Assembly: GCA_947311455.1 (NCBI GenBank)
Contig: CAMZKY010000161.1
Span: forward strand, 1 to 6,232
Direction of reading: 5' to 3'
DNA from: an uncultured Marinosulfonomonas sp.
Lineage (GTDB): Bacteria > Pseudomonadota > Alphaproteobacteria > Rhodobacterales > Rhodobacteraceae
DNA: 6,232 bases
Positions 1 through 6,232 of this stretch are shown in pieces. Each line of letters begins with the position of its first letter. The first letter of the stretch is position 1. The position numbers and the translations under genes were made by a program. The notes under the pieces were generated by a model. It was not told where the DNA came from, ran no database searches, and saw only the letters and a list, made by a program, of their open reading frames with translations.

Positions 1-1
1 C

Positions 2-640
2 TCTACCCGTCAGTATTCGCAGCTTCTGGATGCGGCGGACAGCCCGATAAATGCACCCCTTGCCGCGGTTTTGGATGTCTCAGGCGTTGAGCTGATTGCA
101 AATGGTAAAATCACCCGGGAAAGCGGTGAAGTGGGCGAAGGGCTGACAGGCCGTTTGCTGTTTGGCCAGCTGGAAAACGCTACAGGGTTTCGCGCTGGCG
201 ATTTCGTAACTGTGCGCGTTGCCGCACCAAAATTATACAGAGTTTTTGTGCTGCCTGCTGCGGCGGTAGATACGGCGAAAACAGTTTTGATCGTGGCGCA
301 AGACAACCGGATAAAGGCTGTTAAAGTGGAGGTTTTGCGCAAGCAGGGCAATGATATCATTGTGCGCGCCCAAAACCTTGCCGGGCAAAAAATCGTTGCA
401 GAACGCACCCCGCTATTGGGGGAAGGGATCAAAGTTAAACCGATTGAAAAGGGCACCCTCCCCCCGGCAAAGCCTGAAATGCTGACGCTATCGGATGAAC
501 GCCGTGCAAATCTGATTGCCTTTGTTCAGGAAGATAAACGCATGCCCCAAGAGTCCAAAGACAGGCTATTGGCGAAATTGGCAAAACCCGAAGTGCCCGC
601 GCGCGTTGTCGAACGGCTTGAAGCACGGATGGGCGGTTAG
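2..640 (+). CDS. RND efflux periplasmic adaptor (HlyD/MFP family), 3' part only
   Basis: This is the C-terminal part, about 212 residues, of a membrane fusion protein that would bridge the RND permease to an outer-membrane channel in the periplasm. The frame is open from base 2, so the true start, signal peptide, lipoyl and hairpin domains lie outside the window; the in-frame TTG at 71 is not a credible start. Visible residues fit the beta-barrel (GLTGRLLFGQLENATGFRAG, then FVTVRV) and membrane-proximal domains (VLPAAAV, a DNRIKAVKVEVL strand pair, then IVAERTPLLGEGIKVKPIE). After these comes a charged helical tail, about residues 160-212, starting LTLSDERRANLIAFV and ending VERLEARMGG, which I recall from Rhodobacterales adaptors. 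The gene ends with TAG three bases before the permease start, so the two are surely co-transcribed and probably translationally coupled. The substrate cannot be read from this fragment. Confidence 0.9.
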   Translation, partial: STRQYSQLLDAADSPINAPLAAVLDVSGVELIANGKITRESGEVGEGLTGRLLFGQLENATGFRAGDFVTVRVAAPKLYRVFVLPAAAVDTAKTVLIVAQDNRIKAVKVEVLRKQGNDIIVRAQNLAGQKIVAERTPLLGEGIKVKPIEKGTLPPAKPEMLTLSDERRANLIAFVQEDKRMPQESKDRLLAKLAKPEVPARVVERLEARMGG

Positions 641-643
641 GAT

Positions 644-3600
644 ATGGCTGCAGCGCGTAAAACCATGGTGGACGGGTTGCTATCCTACTTCACCCGCCAC
701 AGCACCGCTGCAAATCTATTGCTGGTGATCATGTTGGCGCTTGGCTTGGCGGCCTTGCCAAAAATGCGGGCGCAATTTTTCCCCGATATTATTATCGACA
801 GTGTCACCGTGACAATGGCGTGGCAGGGGGCGGGGGCCGAAGATGTGGATTCGGCCATTGTGCAGGTTTTGGAGCCGGCGCTGTTGAATGTGGAAGGTGT
901 GGTCAGCTCTAGTGCATTTTCACGCGAAGGGCGCGCCGTGGTTAGCCTTGAGTTTGAAAACGGTTGGGATATGGCGCGCGGCACCGATGATGTGCAAAGT
1001 GCGGTTGATGCGATCACCTTATTTCCAAGCGAGGCGGAAACCCCGAAAGTGCGCCGTGGATCATGGCGGGATCGGGTGACAGATGTTGTTATCACCGGCC
1101 CCGTTGCCGTTGAACAGCTGGGGCGTTTTTCCGACGAATTTGTCACGCGCCTGTTTGCCCAAGGGGTTACGCGCGCCACCATTCGCGGCGTGGCCGCCCC
1201 CGAAACGATTGTCGAGGTTACCAGCGTTGATTTGATAAAGTTCAACGTTACCATGGCACAAATCTCTGCCGCAATCGCCGAAGAAGCCGCCGCCGATCCT
1301 GCGGGTGATGTGGCCGGCGCCAATGCGCGGGTGCGCACGGGCATTGCCAAACGCAGCGCCGACCAGATTGCGGCGATTGTGCTGCGCACCAATGCTGACG
1401 GATCGGCCCTGACAATCGGTGATGTCGCGCGCATACGTGTCGAAGGGATTAACCGCCAGCGGGCTTATTATGTGGGAGAACATCCGGCGATTTCCATCCG
1501 CGTTGATCGCTCCGATCAAGGCGACGCGATTAAAATTCAGGCCAAAGTTGAAAAAGTGGCCGAAGATCTGATGCAGATCCTGCCGCCTGATGTAAAAATC
1601 GATCTGATCCGCACGCGGGCCGAAGCCATCAGCAGCCGTTTGAAAATGATGATTGAAAACGGGCTGTCGGGGTTGGGGCTGGTGGTGGTCTTATTGTTCC
1701 TGTTCCTGAATGCGCGCACTGCATTTTGGGTGGCTGCTGGCATTCCTGTGGCCATGCTGACAACGATTGCACTGATGTATGCGGCGGGGCTTACGATCAA
1801 TATGATTTCCTTGTTTGCGCTGATTATCACCCTCGGGATCGTGGTGGATGACGCGATTGTGGTGGGGGAACACGCCGATTATCGTGCCCGTGATTTGGGC
1901 GAAGGCCCGATTGAGGCCGCCGAAAACGCTGCCAAACGCATGGCCGCACCAGTATTTTCCGCCACCATCACCACGATCATTGCTTTCTTTAGCCTGATTG
2001 TGGTCGGCGGCAATATGGGCAGCTTGATTGCCGATATTCCGTTTACCGTCACGGCGGTTTTGCTGGCGTCATTGATGGAATGCTTTTTGATCCTGCCAAA
2101 ACACATGAGCCACGCCTTGGCCCATTCCAACAAAGAACACTGGTATGACTGGCCGTCGCGCCTGGTGAACCGCGGCTTCGGCTGGTTTCGACGGGTGGTG
2201 TTTCGTCGCGCGATGAAACTGGTGGTCTGGGCGCGTTATCCGGTGTTGGCGGGGGCGGTTGTTTTGCTGGCACTGCAGGCCAGCCTGTTTATCAAAGGCG
2301 AGGTTGCGTGGCGGTTTTTCAATGCGCCCGAGCGTGCCTCGGTTTCGGGCAATTTCGCCATGGCTGACGGGGCCACGCGCAATGACACCTTGGCAATGAT
2401 GCGCGAAATGCAACGGGCCACCGAGGCATTAGGTAAAAAATACGAGGCCGAATATGGCCGCAATCCGGTGGATTACATAGTGTCGGAAATCGGCGGCAAC
2501 ACCGGGCGCGGCCTGTCCGGTGTGGAAACCAAAGATAACACATTGCTGGGATCAATTGCGATTGAGCTGATTGATCCCGATCTGCGGCCTTATTCTTCGT
2601 TCAAGTTCATCGGCGATTTACAGGACGAGGTGCAAAAACACCCCTTGGCCGAGATCGTCAGCTTTCGCGGGATGCGCCAAGGCCCAAGCGGTGGCGGGAT
2701 TGACGTGGAGCTGTATGGCGCAAACGCGCAAACCCTGAAATCCGCCGCCGAATCCTTGAAAACCGCGCTGGCGCAATATGGCGAAGTGAGCGGCGTTGAA
2801 GACAGCTTGGCCTATGACAAATCCGAATTGGTGCTGGATTTAACCCCGCAGGGGCAGGCGCTTGGATTTACCATTGATGATCTTGGCCGTGTGCTGCGCC
2901 ACCGGCTAAACGGGATCGAAGCCGCAACCTATCCCGACGGCGCGCGTTCAGCGGCGATACGGGTGGAACTGCCCGAAGATGAAATCACCGCCGATTTTCT
3001 GGATCGCGTGCAGATGCGCACCAAGGCCGGAAAATACGTACCCTTGGCCGATATCGTTTCGGTACGCAGCCAATCGGGATTTTCCACCGTGCGCCGCGAA
3101 AACGGTATTCGTTTGGTCACCGTGACAGGCGATATTTCAGATGAGGACGCAAAGCGCGCCGAAGAGGTGATGGGAGAAATCCGCGACACTATTTTGCCCG
3201 GCATCGAAAGCCGCTTTGGAGTTGCCTCTAAACTATCCGGTCAGGCTGAAGACGAGCGCGAATTCCTGTCGGATGCGGCTATCGGGTTTGGCCTGTGCCT
3301 GATCGGGATTTTCCTGACGCTGGCTTGGGTTTTCTCGAGCTGGACACGGCCAATTGTGGTAATGGCGATTATTCCGTTCGGGTTGGTCGGCACGATTTAC
3401 GGCCATATGGCGTGGGATGTGCCTTTGTCGATGTTCACCGTTGTGGGAATGATCGGCATGACAGGGATCATCATCAACGATTCGATTGTTTTGATCACCA
3501 CCATCGATGAATACGCTGCCGAGCGCGGCTTGATCCCCGCGATCATTGACGGCACTTCGGATCGTTTGCGCCCTGTTTTGTTAACCACGCTGACCACCGT

Positions 3601-4048
3601 TTTAGGCCTAATGCCCTTGCTATACGAAACCTCGACCCAAGCGCAATTTTTGAAACCAACGGTCATTACACTGGTGTACGGGCTGGGGTTTGGCATGGTT
3701 TTGGTGCTGCTTGTTGTCCCTGCCTTGTTGGCGATGCAACGCGATTTCAGCTGTCAGTTTAGCGCACTACGCCGTGCAATCCGCGCACCGCGCAAAAGCC
3801 GTATCGTGGGCATAATGACAGGATTGGGGATTGCCGGAAATATGGCAGCGTTTGTTGTGACGATTGGGTTTGTCATCGCCACGGGGGCCATTTGGACGCC
3901 GCTGGCCACTGTTTTGAAATTGTCTGCGGACGGCACAAGCAGCCTGACATTAGCGTTTGTGATATTCGCCGCCAGCGCCGCTGGTGTCGCGATGCTGGCG
4001 TTTTTCTTGGGTGCTGTGATTACAATGCTATCGCGGCCAAAACCGTAA
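644..4048 (+). CDS. RND efflux transporter permease subunit with C-terminal extension
   Basis: This is an inner-membrane RND (AcrB/ACR_tran-type) proton antiporter, the motor of the pump whose adaptor lies just upstream. Two homologous halves are visible: TM1 near 23-40, a periplasmic porter loop to about 338, TM2-TM6 near 340-485, TM7 near 530-549, a second porter loop to about 870, and TM8-TM12 near 875-1030. TM4 has the proton-relay pair D402-D403 in LGIVVDDAIVV. TM10 has GIIINDSIVL, so the position of the AcrB relay lysine is N945, followed by D946. TM11 keeps the LRP arginine (R976). Residues 1035-1134 are additional: an Arg/Lys-rich linker, a hydrophobic stretch 1054-1083 and another 1101-1129. 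The protein is therefore about 100 residues longer than a usual RND permease. The ATG at 644 is preferred because AGGAT precedes it and it nearly abuts the adaptor stop; the ATG at 665 lacks a ribosome site. Drug, metal or other substrate is undetermined. Confidence 0.95.
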   Translation: MAAARKTMVDGLLSYFTRHSTAANLLLVIMLALGLAALPKMRAQFFPDIIIDSVTVTMAWQGAGAEDVDSAIVQVLEPALLNVEGVVSSSAFSREGRAVVSLEFENGWDMARGTDDVQSAVDAITLFPSEAETPKVRRGSWRDRVTDVVITGPVAVEQLGRFSDEFVTRLFAQGVTRATIRGVAAPETIVEVTSVDLIKFNVTMAQISAAIAEEAAADPAGDVAGANARVRTGIAKRSADQIAAIVLRTNADGSALTIGDVARIRVEGINRQRAYYVGEHPAISIRVDRSDQGDAIKIQAKVEKVAEDLMQILPPDVKIDLIRTRAEAISSRLKMMIENGLSGLGLVVVLLFLFLNARTAFWVAAGIPVAMLTTIALMYAAGLTINMISLFALIITLGIVVDDAIVVGEHADYRARDLGEGPIEAAENAAKRMAAPVFSATITTIIAFFSLIVVGGNMGSLIADIPFTVTAVLLASLMECFLILPKHMSHALAHSNKEHWYDWPSRLVNRGFGWFRRVVFRRAMKLVVWARYPVLAGAVVLLALQASLFIKGEVAWRFFNAPERASVSGNFAMADGATRNDTLAMMREMQRATEALGKKYEAEYGRNPVDYIVSEIGGNTGRGLSGVETKDNTLLGSIAIELIDPDLRPYSSFKFIGDLQDEVQKHPLAEIVSFRGMRQGPSGGGIDVELYGANAQTLKSAAESLKTALAQYGEVSGVEDSLAYDKSELVLDLTPQGQALGFTIDDLGRVLRHRLNGIEAATYPDGARSAAIRVELPEDEITADFLDRVQMRTKAGKYVPLADIVSVRSQSGFSTVRRENGIRLVTVTGDISDEDAKRAEEVMGEIRDTILPGIESRFGVASKLSGQAEDEREFLSDAAIGFGLCLIGIFLTLAWVFSSWTRPIVVMAIIPFGLVGTIYGHMAWDVPLSMFTVVGMIGMTGIIINDSIVLITTIDEYAAERGLIPAIIDGTSDRLRPVLLTTLTTVLGLMPLLYETSTQAQFLKPTVITLVYGLGFGMVLVLLVVPALLAMQRDFSCQFSALRRAIRAPRKSRIVGIMTGLGIAGNMAAFVVTIGFVIATGAIWTPLATVLKLSADGTSSLTLAFVIFAASAAGVAMLAFFLGAVITMLSRPKP

Positions 4049-4067
4049 AAAGCTTAGAATGCCGCGA
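4031..4067. terminator. Possible weak bidirectional hairpin between convergent genes
   Basis: TCGCGGC at 4031-4037 is the exact reverse complement of GCCGCGA at 4061-4067. The 23-base loop contains the stop codons of both the permease (4046-4048) and the opposite-strand lipoprotein gene (4054-4056). The position suits a shared terminator, but the loop is long, the arms lie inside the coding ends, and neither strand has a T-run right after the stem. It is at best a weak structure, and termination here is inference. Confidence 0.25.
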
Positions 4068-4641
4068 CGCCTAGATCGGCCTCGATTGCATCATTATAAA
4101 TCGTGCGCTCGCGCACCCCGGGATAGGTAGCGAATTGTGCCATGGCTTTCTTAGGGTAGAAGGTATTTTTCATATCTTCAAACCCCGATAAGCGCGCCAG
4201 AATTGCGGTGATGCTTTTGGTGCAATAGGCCTTTGGCACAGCCCCGTATCCTTGAACCTCGCGCAGCGCTTGCTCGGCCACTTCGGGGGATACTTCGATT
4301 GTTTGGATCACCGTATAAAATGTGGGCCGTGTATGATAATCAATATAGTTGGCAACCACCCGTGGCGTGATCCCGTAATGCACATCATTGCGTTCGGGAA
4401 TTGCCGGATTCCACCATGTACCAGCAGGATCAAACAACACGCGCTGCGACGCGTTAATCATCATACCCAGATGCGCACCGGATTTGTTGCGCGTGTTGAT
4501 GATTGTAAACAACGTGATCGAAGGCGGGCCGGAATGGTGATACACCACTTGTTGAACAGCTTCGTCGCTAGCCCATTTGGGTTCGGCCCCACATGCCGCC
4601 AGCACAAGAGGCAGAACCAAAGCCAAAATTAGTTTACGCAT
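4054..4641 (-). CDS. Putative lipoprotein, possible permuted papain-like fold
   Basis: This gene encodes a 195-residue conserved-looking protein of unassigned function. The N-terminus is a type II signal peptide: MRK, a hydrophobic core LILALVLPLVL, and the lipobox LAAC with the lipidated cysteine at C17. It is therefore probably anchored to a membrane facing the periplasm; residues after the cysteine (GAE) do not resemble the strong inner-membrane retention signal with Asp at +2. The mature part has TLFTIINTRNKSGAHLGMMI (residues 43-62), VLFDPAGTWW (68-77), ERNDVHYGITP (83-93) and AYCTKSITAIL (138-148). A histidine in a beta-strand context (H57) followed later by a cysteine at the start of a helix (C140) recalls circularly permuted NlpC/P60 proteins such as YiiX, but this is inference. 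The ATG at 4641 has GGGGGTGA upstream. It lies 36 bases downstream of the oxidase subunit gene on the same strand, so the two may share a transcript. Confidence 0.88.
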   Translation of the reverse strand: MRKLILALVLPLVLAACGAEPKWASDEAVQQVVYHHSGPPSITLFTIINTRNKSGAHLGMMINASQRVLFDPAGTWWNPAIPERNDVHYGITPRVVANYIDYHTRPTFYTVIQTIEVSPEVAEQALREVQGYGAVPKAYCTKSITAILARLSGFEDMKNTFYPKKAMAQFATYPGVRERTIYNDAIEADLGVAAF

Positions 4642-4677
4642 AAGTCACCCCCAAGCCGTAAAGCATCGTCTGTTAAA

Positions 4678-4848
4678 TCAACCGTCTACAATAGCCATAA
4701 AGATAAAAATACAAATCGCGATTCCGGCACCCCAAGTCGTCATTTCAAGGAAGCCTTCAAAGGTTTTCTCTTGCGCAAAGGTGTTCATTTTTCCGTGTTC
4801 GCGATCTGACTTTGTTCTGTTCTCGCTGTTGTTCTGTTTATACCGCAC
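4678..4848 (-). CDS. aa3-type cytochrome c oxidase subunit IV (small, single TM)
   Basis: This is a very small membrane subunit of the aa3-type cytochrome c oxidase, the bacterial subunit IV family (COX4_pro_2 type) known from Paracoccus and Rhodobacter. Members are typically around 40-55 residues with one helix packed against the catalytic core. The hallmark is EHGKMNTFAQEKTFEGF followed by LEMTTW and one hydrophobic helix (GAGIAICIFIFMAIV), ending VDG. The end at TGA (4678-4680) is firm; the start is not. An ATG at 4788 would give 36 residues but would drop the EHGK that I recall as part of the family's conserved HG-x-M motif. The frame holds no upstream ATG; GTG at 4848 (56 residues, AGG three bases upstream) or GTG at 4878 would include it. 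I give 4848 as a compromise. It diverges from nnrS and precedes the lipoprotein gene. Being apart from the core cox genes is not unusual for this subunit. Confidence 0.8.
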   Translation of the reverse strand: MRYKQNNSENRTKSDREHGKMNTFAQEKTFEGFLEMTTWGAGIAICIFIFMAIVDG

Positions 4849-4954
4849 AGACCTAGACCAAATTTCAAGGCGTGTCACGACCCTTTCAAAACTACACTTG
4901 AGAATCTGAGGGTTTTACGTATGTACCCCCCTACCCTGCGGCGCGATACCACAG

Positions 4955-4960
4955 TATAAT
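4955..4960 (+). promoter_or_regulatory. Candidate -10 element of the nnrS promoter
   Basis: TATAAT matches the sigma-70 -10 consensus exactly and lies about 70 bases before the nnrS start codon. At the usual 17-base spacing the -35 position (4932-4937) reads TACCCT, which is a poor match, so if this promoter is real it may need an activator. This is pattern matching only. Confidence 0.35.
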
Positions 4961-4964
4961 CTGT

Positions 4965-4978
4965 TGCAAGTGATTGCA
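4965..4978. promoter_or_regulatory. Perfect inverted repeat, candidate operator upstream of nnrS
   Basis: TGCAA-GTGA-TTGCA is a perfect inverted repeat with 5-base arms and a 4-base spacer, placed just downstream of the TATAAT, so it would overlap the expected transcription start. The same bases also form a direct repeat of TTGCA with a 10-base period (4964-4968 and 4974-4978). The arm order is the opposite of FNR-family boxes. The regulator, if any, is unknown. Confidence 0.3.
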
Positions 4979-5028
4979 TACTCACTATACCCTACAAAAA
5001 CAATCAACCATATCAATGCGAGGCCACT

Positions 5029-6228
5029 ATGAAAGCGCCAATACTGAAAAAGAACGGGCCACGACACGAACGGAACTGGCAAGGCATGCCGCTTTTTGGC
5101 TCGGGATTTCGGCCGTTTTTCCTGTTTGCCGCAGTTTTTGCGGTGATTGCCATGGCGCTGTGGTTGGCTGATCTGGAAGGTTACGGCATCCTGATTTTGG
5201 ATATCGACGTTGCCAACTGGCACCAGCATGAAATGCTGTTCGGCTATGCGCCTGCGGTGGTGGCCGGCTTTCTGTTTACGGCGGTTCCCAACTGGACGGG
5301 GCGCTATCCTGTGGCGGGTTGGCCGCTTATTGCGATCTTTTCAATCTGGGTGGCTGGGCGCGCCGCAATGATAATTGGCTATCATATTCCCTATATGTGG
5401 ATTGCCGCGATTGATGTTGCGTTCTTGCCAGCCTTGGCGGCCGTTATGGGGCGCGAGATCATCGCCGGAAACAACCGCAAAAACCTGAAAGTGATTGCCC
5501 CGATTATCCTGTTGGGGCTGGCAAACCTGTGGTTTCACATTGATATGATCAATGATGGCAGCGGCACTATCCCGTTACGTTTGGGATTTGCAGGTATTTT
5601 GCTATTGATCAGTATCATCGGCGGGCGCGTCACCCCCAGTTTTACCCGCAATTATTTGGCCCGCAAAGGCCCCGGAAAGCTGCCAACACCGATCAATCGC
5701 TATGATGCAGTTACCGTTGTCGCAACAGTGGTTGGCTTTGCCCTTTGGGTATTTGTCGATATCCCGCAATTGCACAGCGCTGTGTTTGCTATTCTGGCGG
5801 TGCTGCATGCGGTGCGTTTGTCGCGATGGGCTGGATGGCGCATACTGGACAATGCCCTGCTGCTGGCGCTGCACGTGTTTTATTCCGCATTGCCGATTGG
5901 CATGGCGACAATGGCCTTTGCGATGTTTAATGATAGATCCGAGGTTTACACAGCTGCAATGCACATCTTTGGCGTCGGCGGGATAGGTGGTATGACAATT
6001 GCAGTGATGGTGCGTGCCTCACGCGGCCACACGGGCCACCCATTGGTGGCAGGGCGTGCAGGCAGCGCGATCTTTGTGTCGCTGTTTCTTGCGGTTTTAC
6101 TGCGGGTTATGGCCGCGCTGGTGCCATCAATCACTTGGGCCACATTCGCGGCGGCAAGCCTGTGGATCATCACATTTACCATCTTTGCCTTGCATATCGG
6201 TCGTTGGCTGATTACACCGCGTTCTTAG
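5029..6228 (+). CDS. nnrS: NnrS family haem/copper membrane protein (NO tolerance)
   Basis: NnrS is a polytopic inner-membrane protein, reported to bind haem and copper in Rhodobacter sphaeroides and to help cells tolerate nitric oxide; the biochemical mechanism is unsettled. About 12 membrane helices are predictable across the 399 residues. Family motifs are clear: the PLFGSGFRPFF entry (21-31), NWHQHEMLFGY (63-73) with H65 and H67, GFLFTAVPNWTGR (80-92), IIGGRVTPSFTRN (196-208), RWAGWR (266-271), LHVFYSALPIG (281-291), MHIFGVGGIGGMT (311-323) and RASRGHTGHPL (329-339) with H334 and H337. These histidines are the likely metal ligands. Length is normal and the gene is intact, ending in TAG four bases before the window edge. 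The ATG at 5029 is supported by GAGG at 5020-5023 with a good spacing. It is divergent from the oxidase subunit IV gene; no denitrification gene or NnrR site is visible nearby, so it may serve NO defence rather than respiration. Confidence 0.95.
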   Translation: MKAPILKKNGPRHERNWQGMPLFGSGFRPFFLFAAVFAVIAMALWLADLEGYGILILDIDVANWHQHEMLFGYAPAVVAGFLFTAVPNWTGRYPVAGWPLIAIFSIWVAGRAAMIIGYHIPYMWIAAIDVAFLPALAAVMGREIIAGNNRKNLKVIAPIILLGLANLWFHIDMINDGSGTIPLRLGFAGILLLISIIGGRVTPSFTRNYLARKGPGKLPTPINRYDAVTVVATVVGFALWVFVDIPQLHSAVFAILAVLHAVRLSRWAGWRILDNALLLALHVFYSALPIGMATMAFAMFNDRSEVYTAAMHIFGVGGIGGMTIAVMVRASRGHTGHPLVAGRAGSAIFVSLFLAVLLRVMAALVPSITWATFAAASLWIITFTIFALHIGRWLITPRS

Positions 6229-6232
6229 CCCA

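Larger units (their letters stand above)
4849..5028. other. Divergent intergenic control region between oxidase subunit IV and nnrS
   Basis: No protein-coding signal is credible here; the small frames crossing it have no family resemblance. It should carry promoters for both flanking genes. On the minus strand two TTGAAA hexamers lie 21 bases apart (4884-4889 and 4863-4868) and a TATAAA sits at 4837-4842. The second hexamer is 20 bases from that TATAAA, too far for a standard promoter. On the plus strand there is TATAAT at 4955-4960 and overlapping inverted repeats at 4965-4990. TACGTA (4917-4922) is a short perfect palindrome. No FNR/NnrR-type TTGNN-N4-NNCAA site was found by eye. Confidence 0.6.

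Noticed and set aside
685..1434. 249-residue open frame on the minus strand inside the permease gene
   Set aside because: It is antisense to a clear RND coding sequence, its composition (rich in Ser, Thr, Ala, Arg) is typical of a shadow frame, and it resembles no family I know.
644..4048. Heavy-metal (CusA-type) identity for the permease
   Set aside because: The TM10 NDS motif and overall sequence look like the HAE/general RND group, and I could not identify the metal-binding methionine set of CusA, so no substrate was assigned.
4252..4632. 126-residue plus-strand frame opposite the lipoprotein gene
   Set aside because: It is antisense to a gene with a clean signal peptide and lipobox, and its own protein has low-complexity His/Arg/Cys content with no motif.
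4577..4909. 110-residue plus-strand frame spanning the lipoprotein start, the oxidase subunit gene and the intergenic region
   Set aside because: The minus-strand reading gives the recognisable oxidase subunit IV motif; the plus-strand protein shows none and crosses gene boundaries.
4964..4979. Possible FNR/NnrR box (TTGCAAGTGATTGCAT)
   Set aside because: FNR-type sites need TTG and CAA facing inward across N8; here the second half reads TTGCA rather than TGCAA, so the arm order is wrong.
1..6232. Mobile elements, CRISPR arrays, tRNA or rRNA genes
   Set aside because: No transposase or integrase protein, no regularly spaced repeats, no tRNA-like cloverleaf and no conserved rRNA sequence were seen; almost all of the window is accounted for by intact genes.

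Overview
The window looks like chromosome from an alphaproteobacterium, most likely of the Rhodobacterales (Roseobacter group). The basis is protein content: an RND adaptor/permease pair with a Rhodobacterales-style adaptor tail, a tiny aa3-type cytochrome c oxidase subunit IV of the bacterial (alphaproteobacterial) type, and an NnrS protein. Coding density is high and codon use leans to G/C without being extreme. This is inference from recall of protein families; no search was run.

Layout. Positions 2-640 (+) hold the 3' end of a periplasmic adaptor (membrane fusion) gene cut by the left window edge. Three bases later, 644-4048 (+) encodes the RND inner-membrane permease, 1134 aa. The two form an operon for a proton-driven efflux pump; no outer-membrane channel gene is visible. 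Five bases after the permease stop, a gene on the opposite strand ends: 4054-4641 (-), a 195-aa lipoprotein of unassigned function. Upstream of it on the same strand lies a very small gene, 4678-4848 (-) (start uncertain), for aa3 oxidase subunit IV. A non-coding divergent region (about 4849-5028) separates it from nnrS at 5029-6228 (+), a 399-aa polytopic membrane protein linked to nitric oxide tolerance. The window ends 4 bases after the nnrS stop.

How the genes relate. The efflux operon is a self-contained unit. The oxidase subunit and nnrS diverge from a shared control region, which is suggestive because haem-copper oxidases are targets of NO and NnrS relieves NO stress; co-regulation is inference only. 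The divergent region carries a consensus-like -10 hexamer and overlapping inverted repeats just upstream of nnrS, but no recognisable FNR/NnrR box.

The observations most worth a second look are a C-terminal extension of the RND permease with two predicted extra membrane helices, a possible permuted papain-like (NlpC/P60, YiiX/LRAT-like) active-site layout in the lipoprotein, and the unusual start of the oxidase subunit gene. I see no convincing evidence of a wholly new system, mobile element, CRISPR array or RNA gene.
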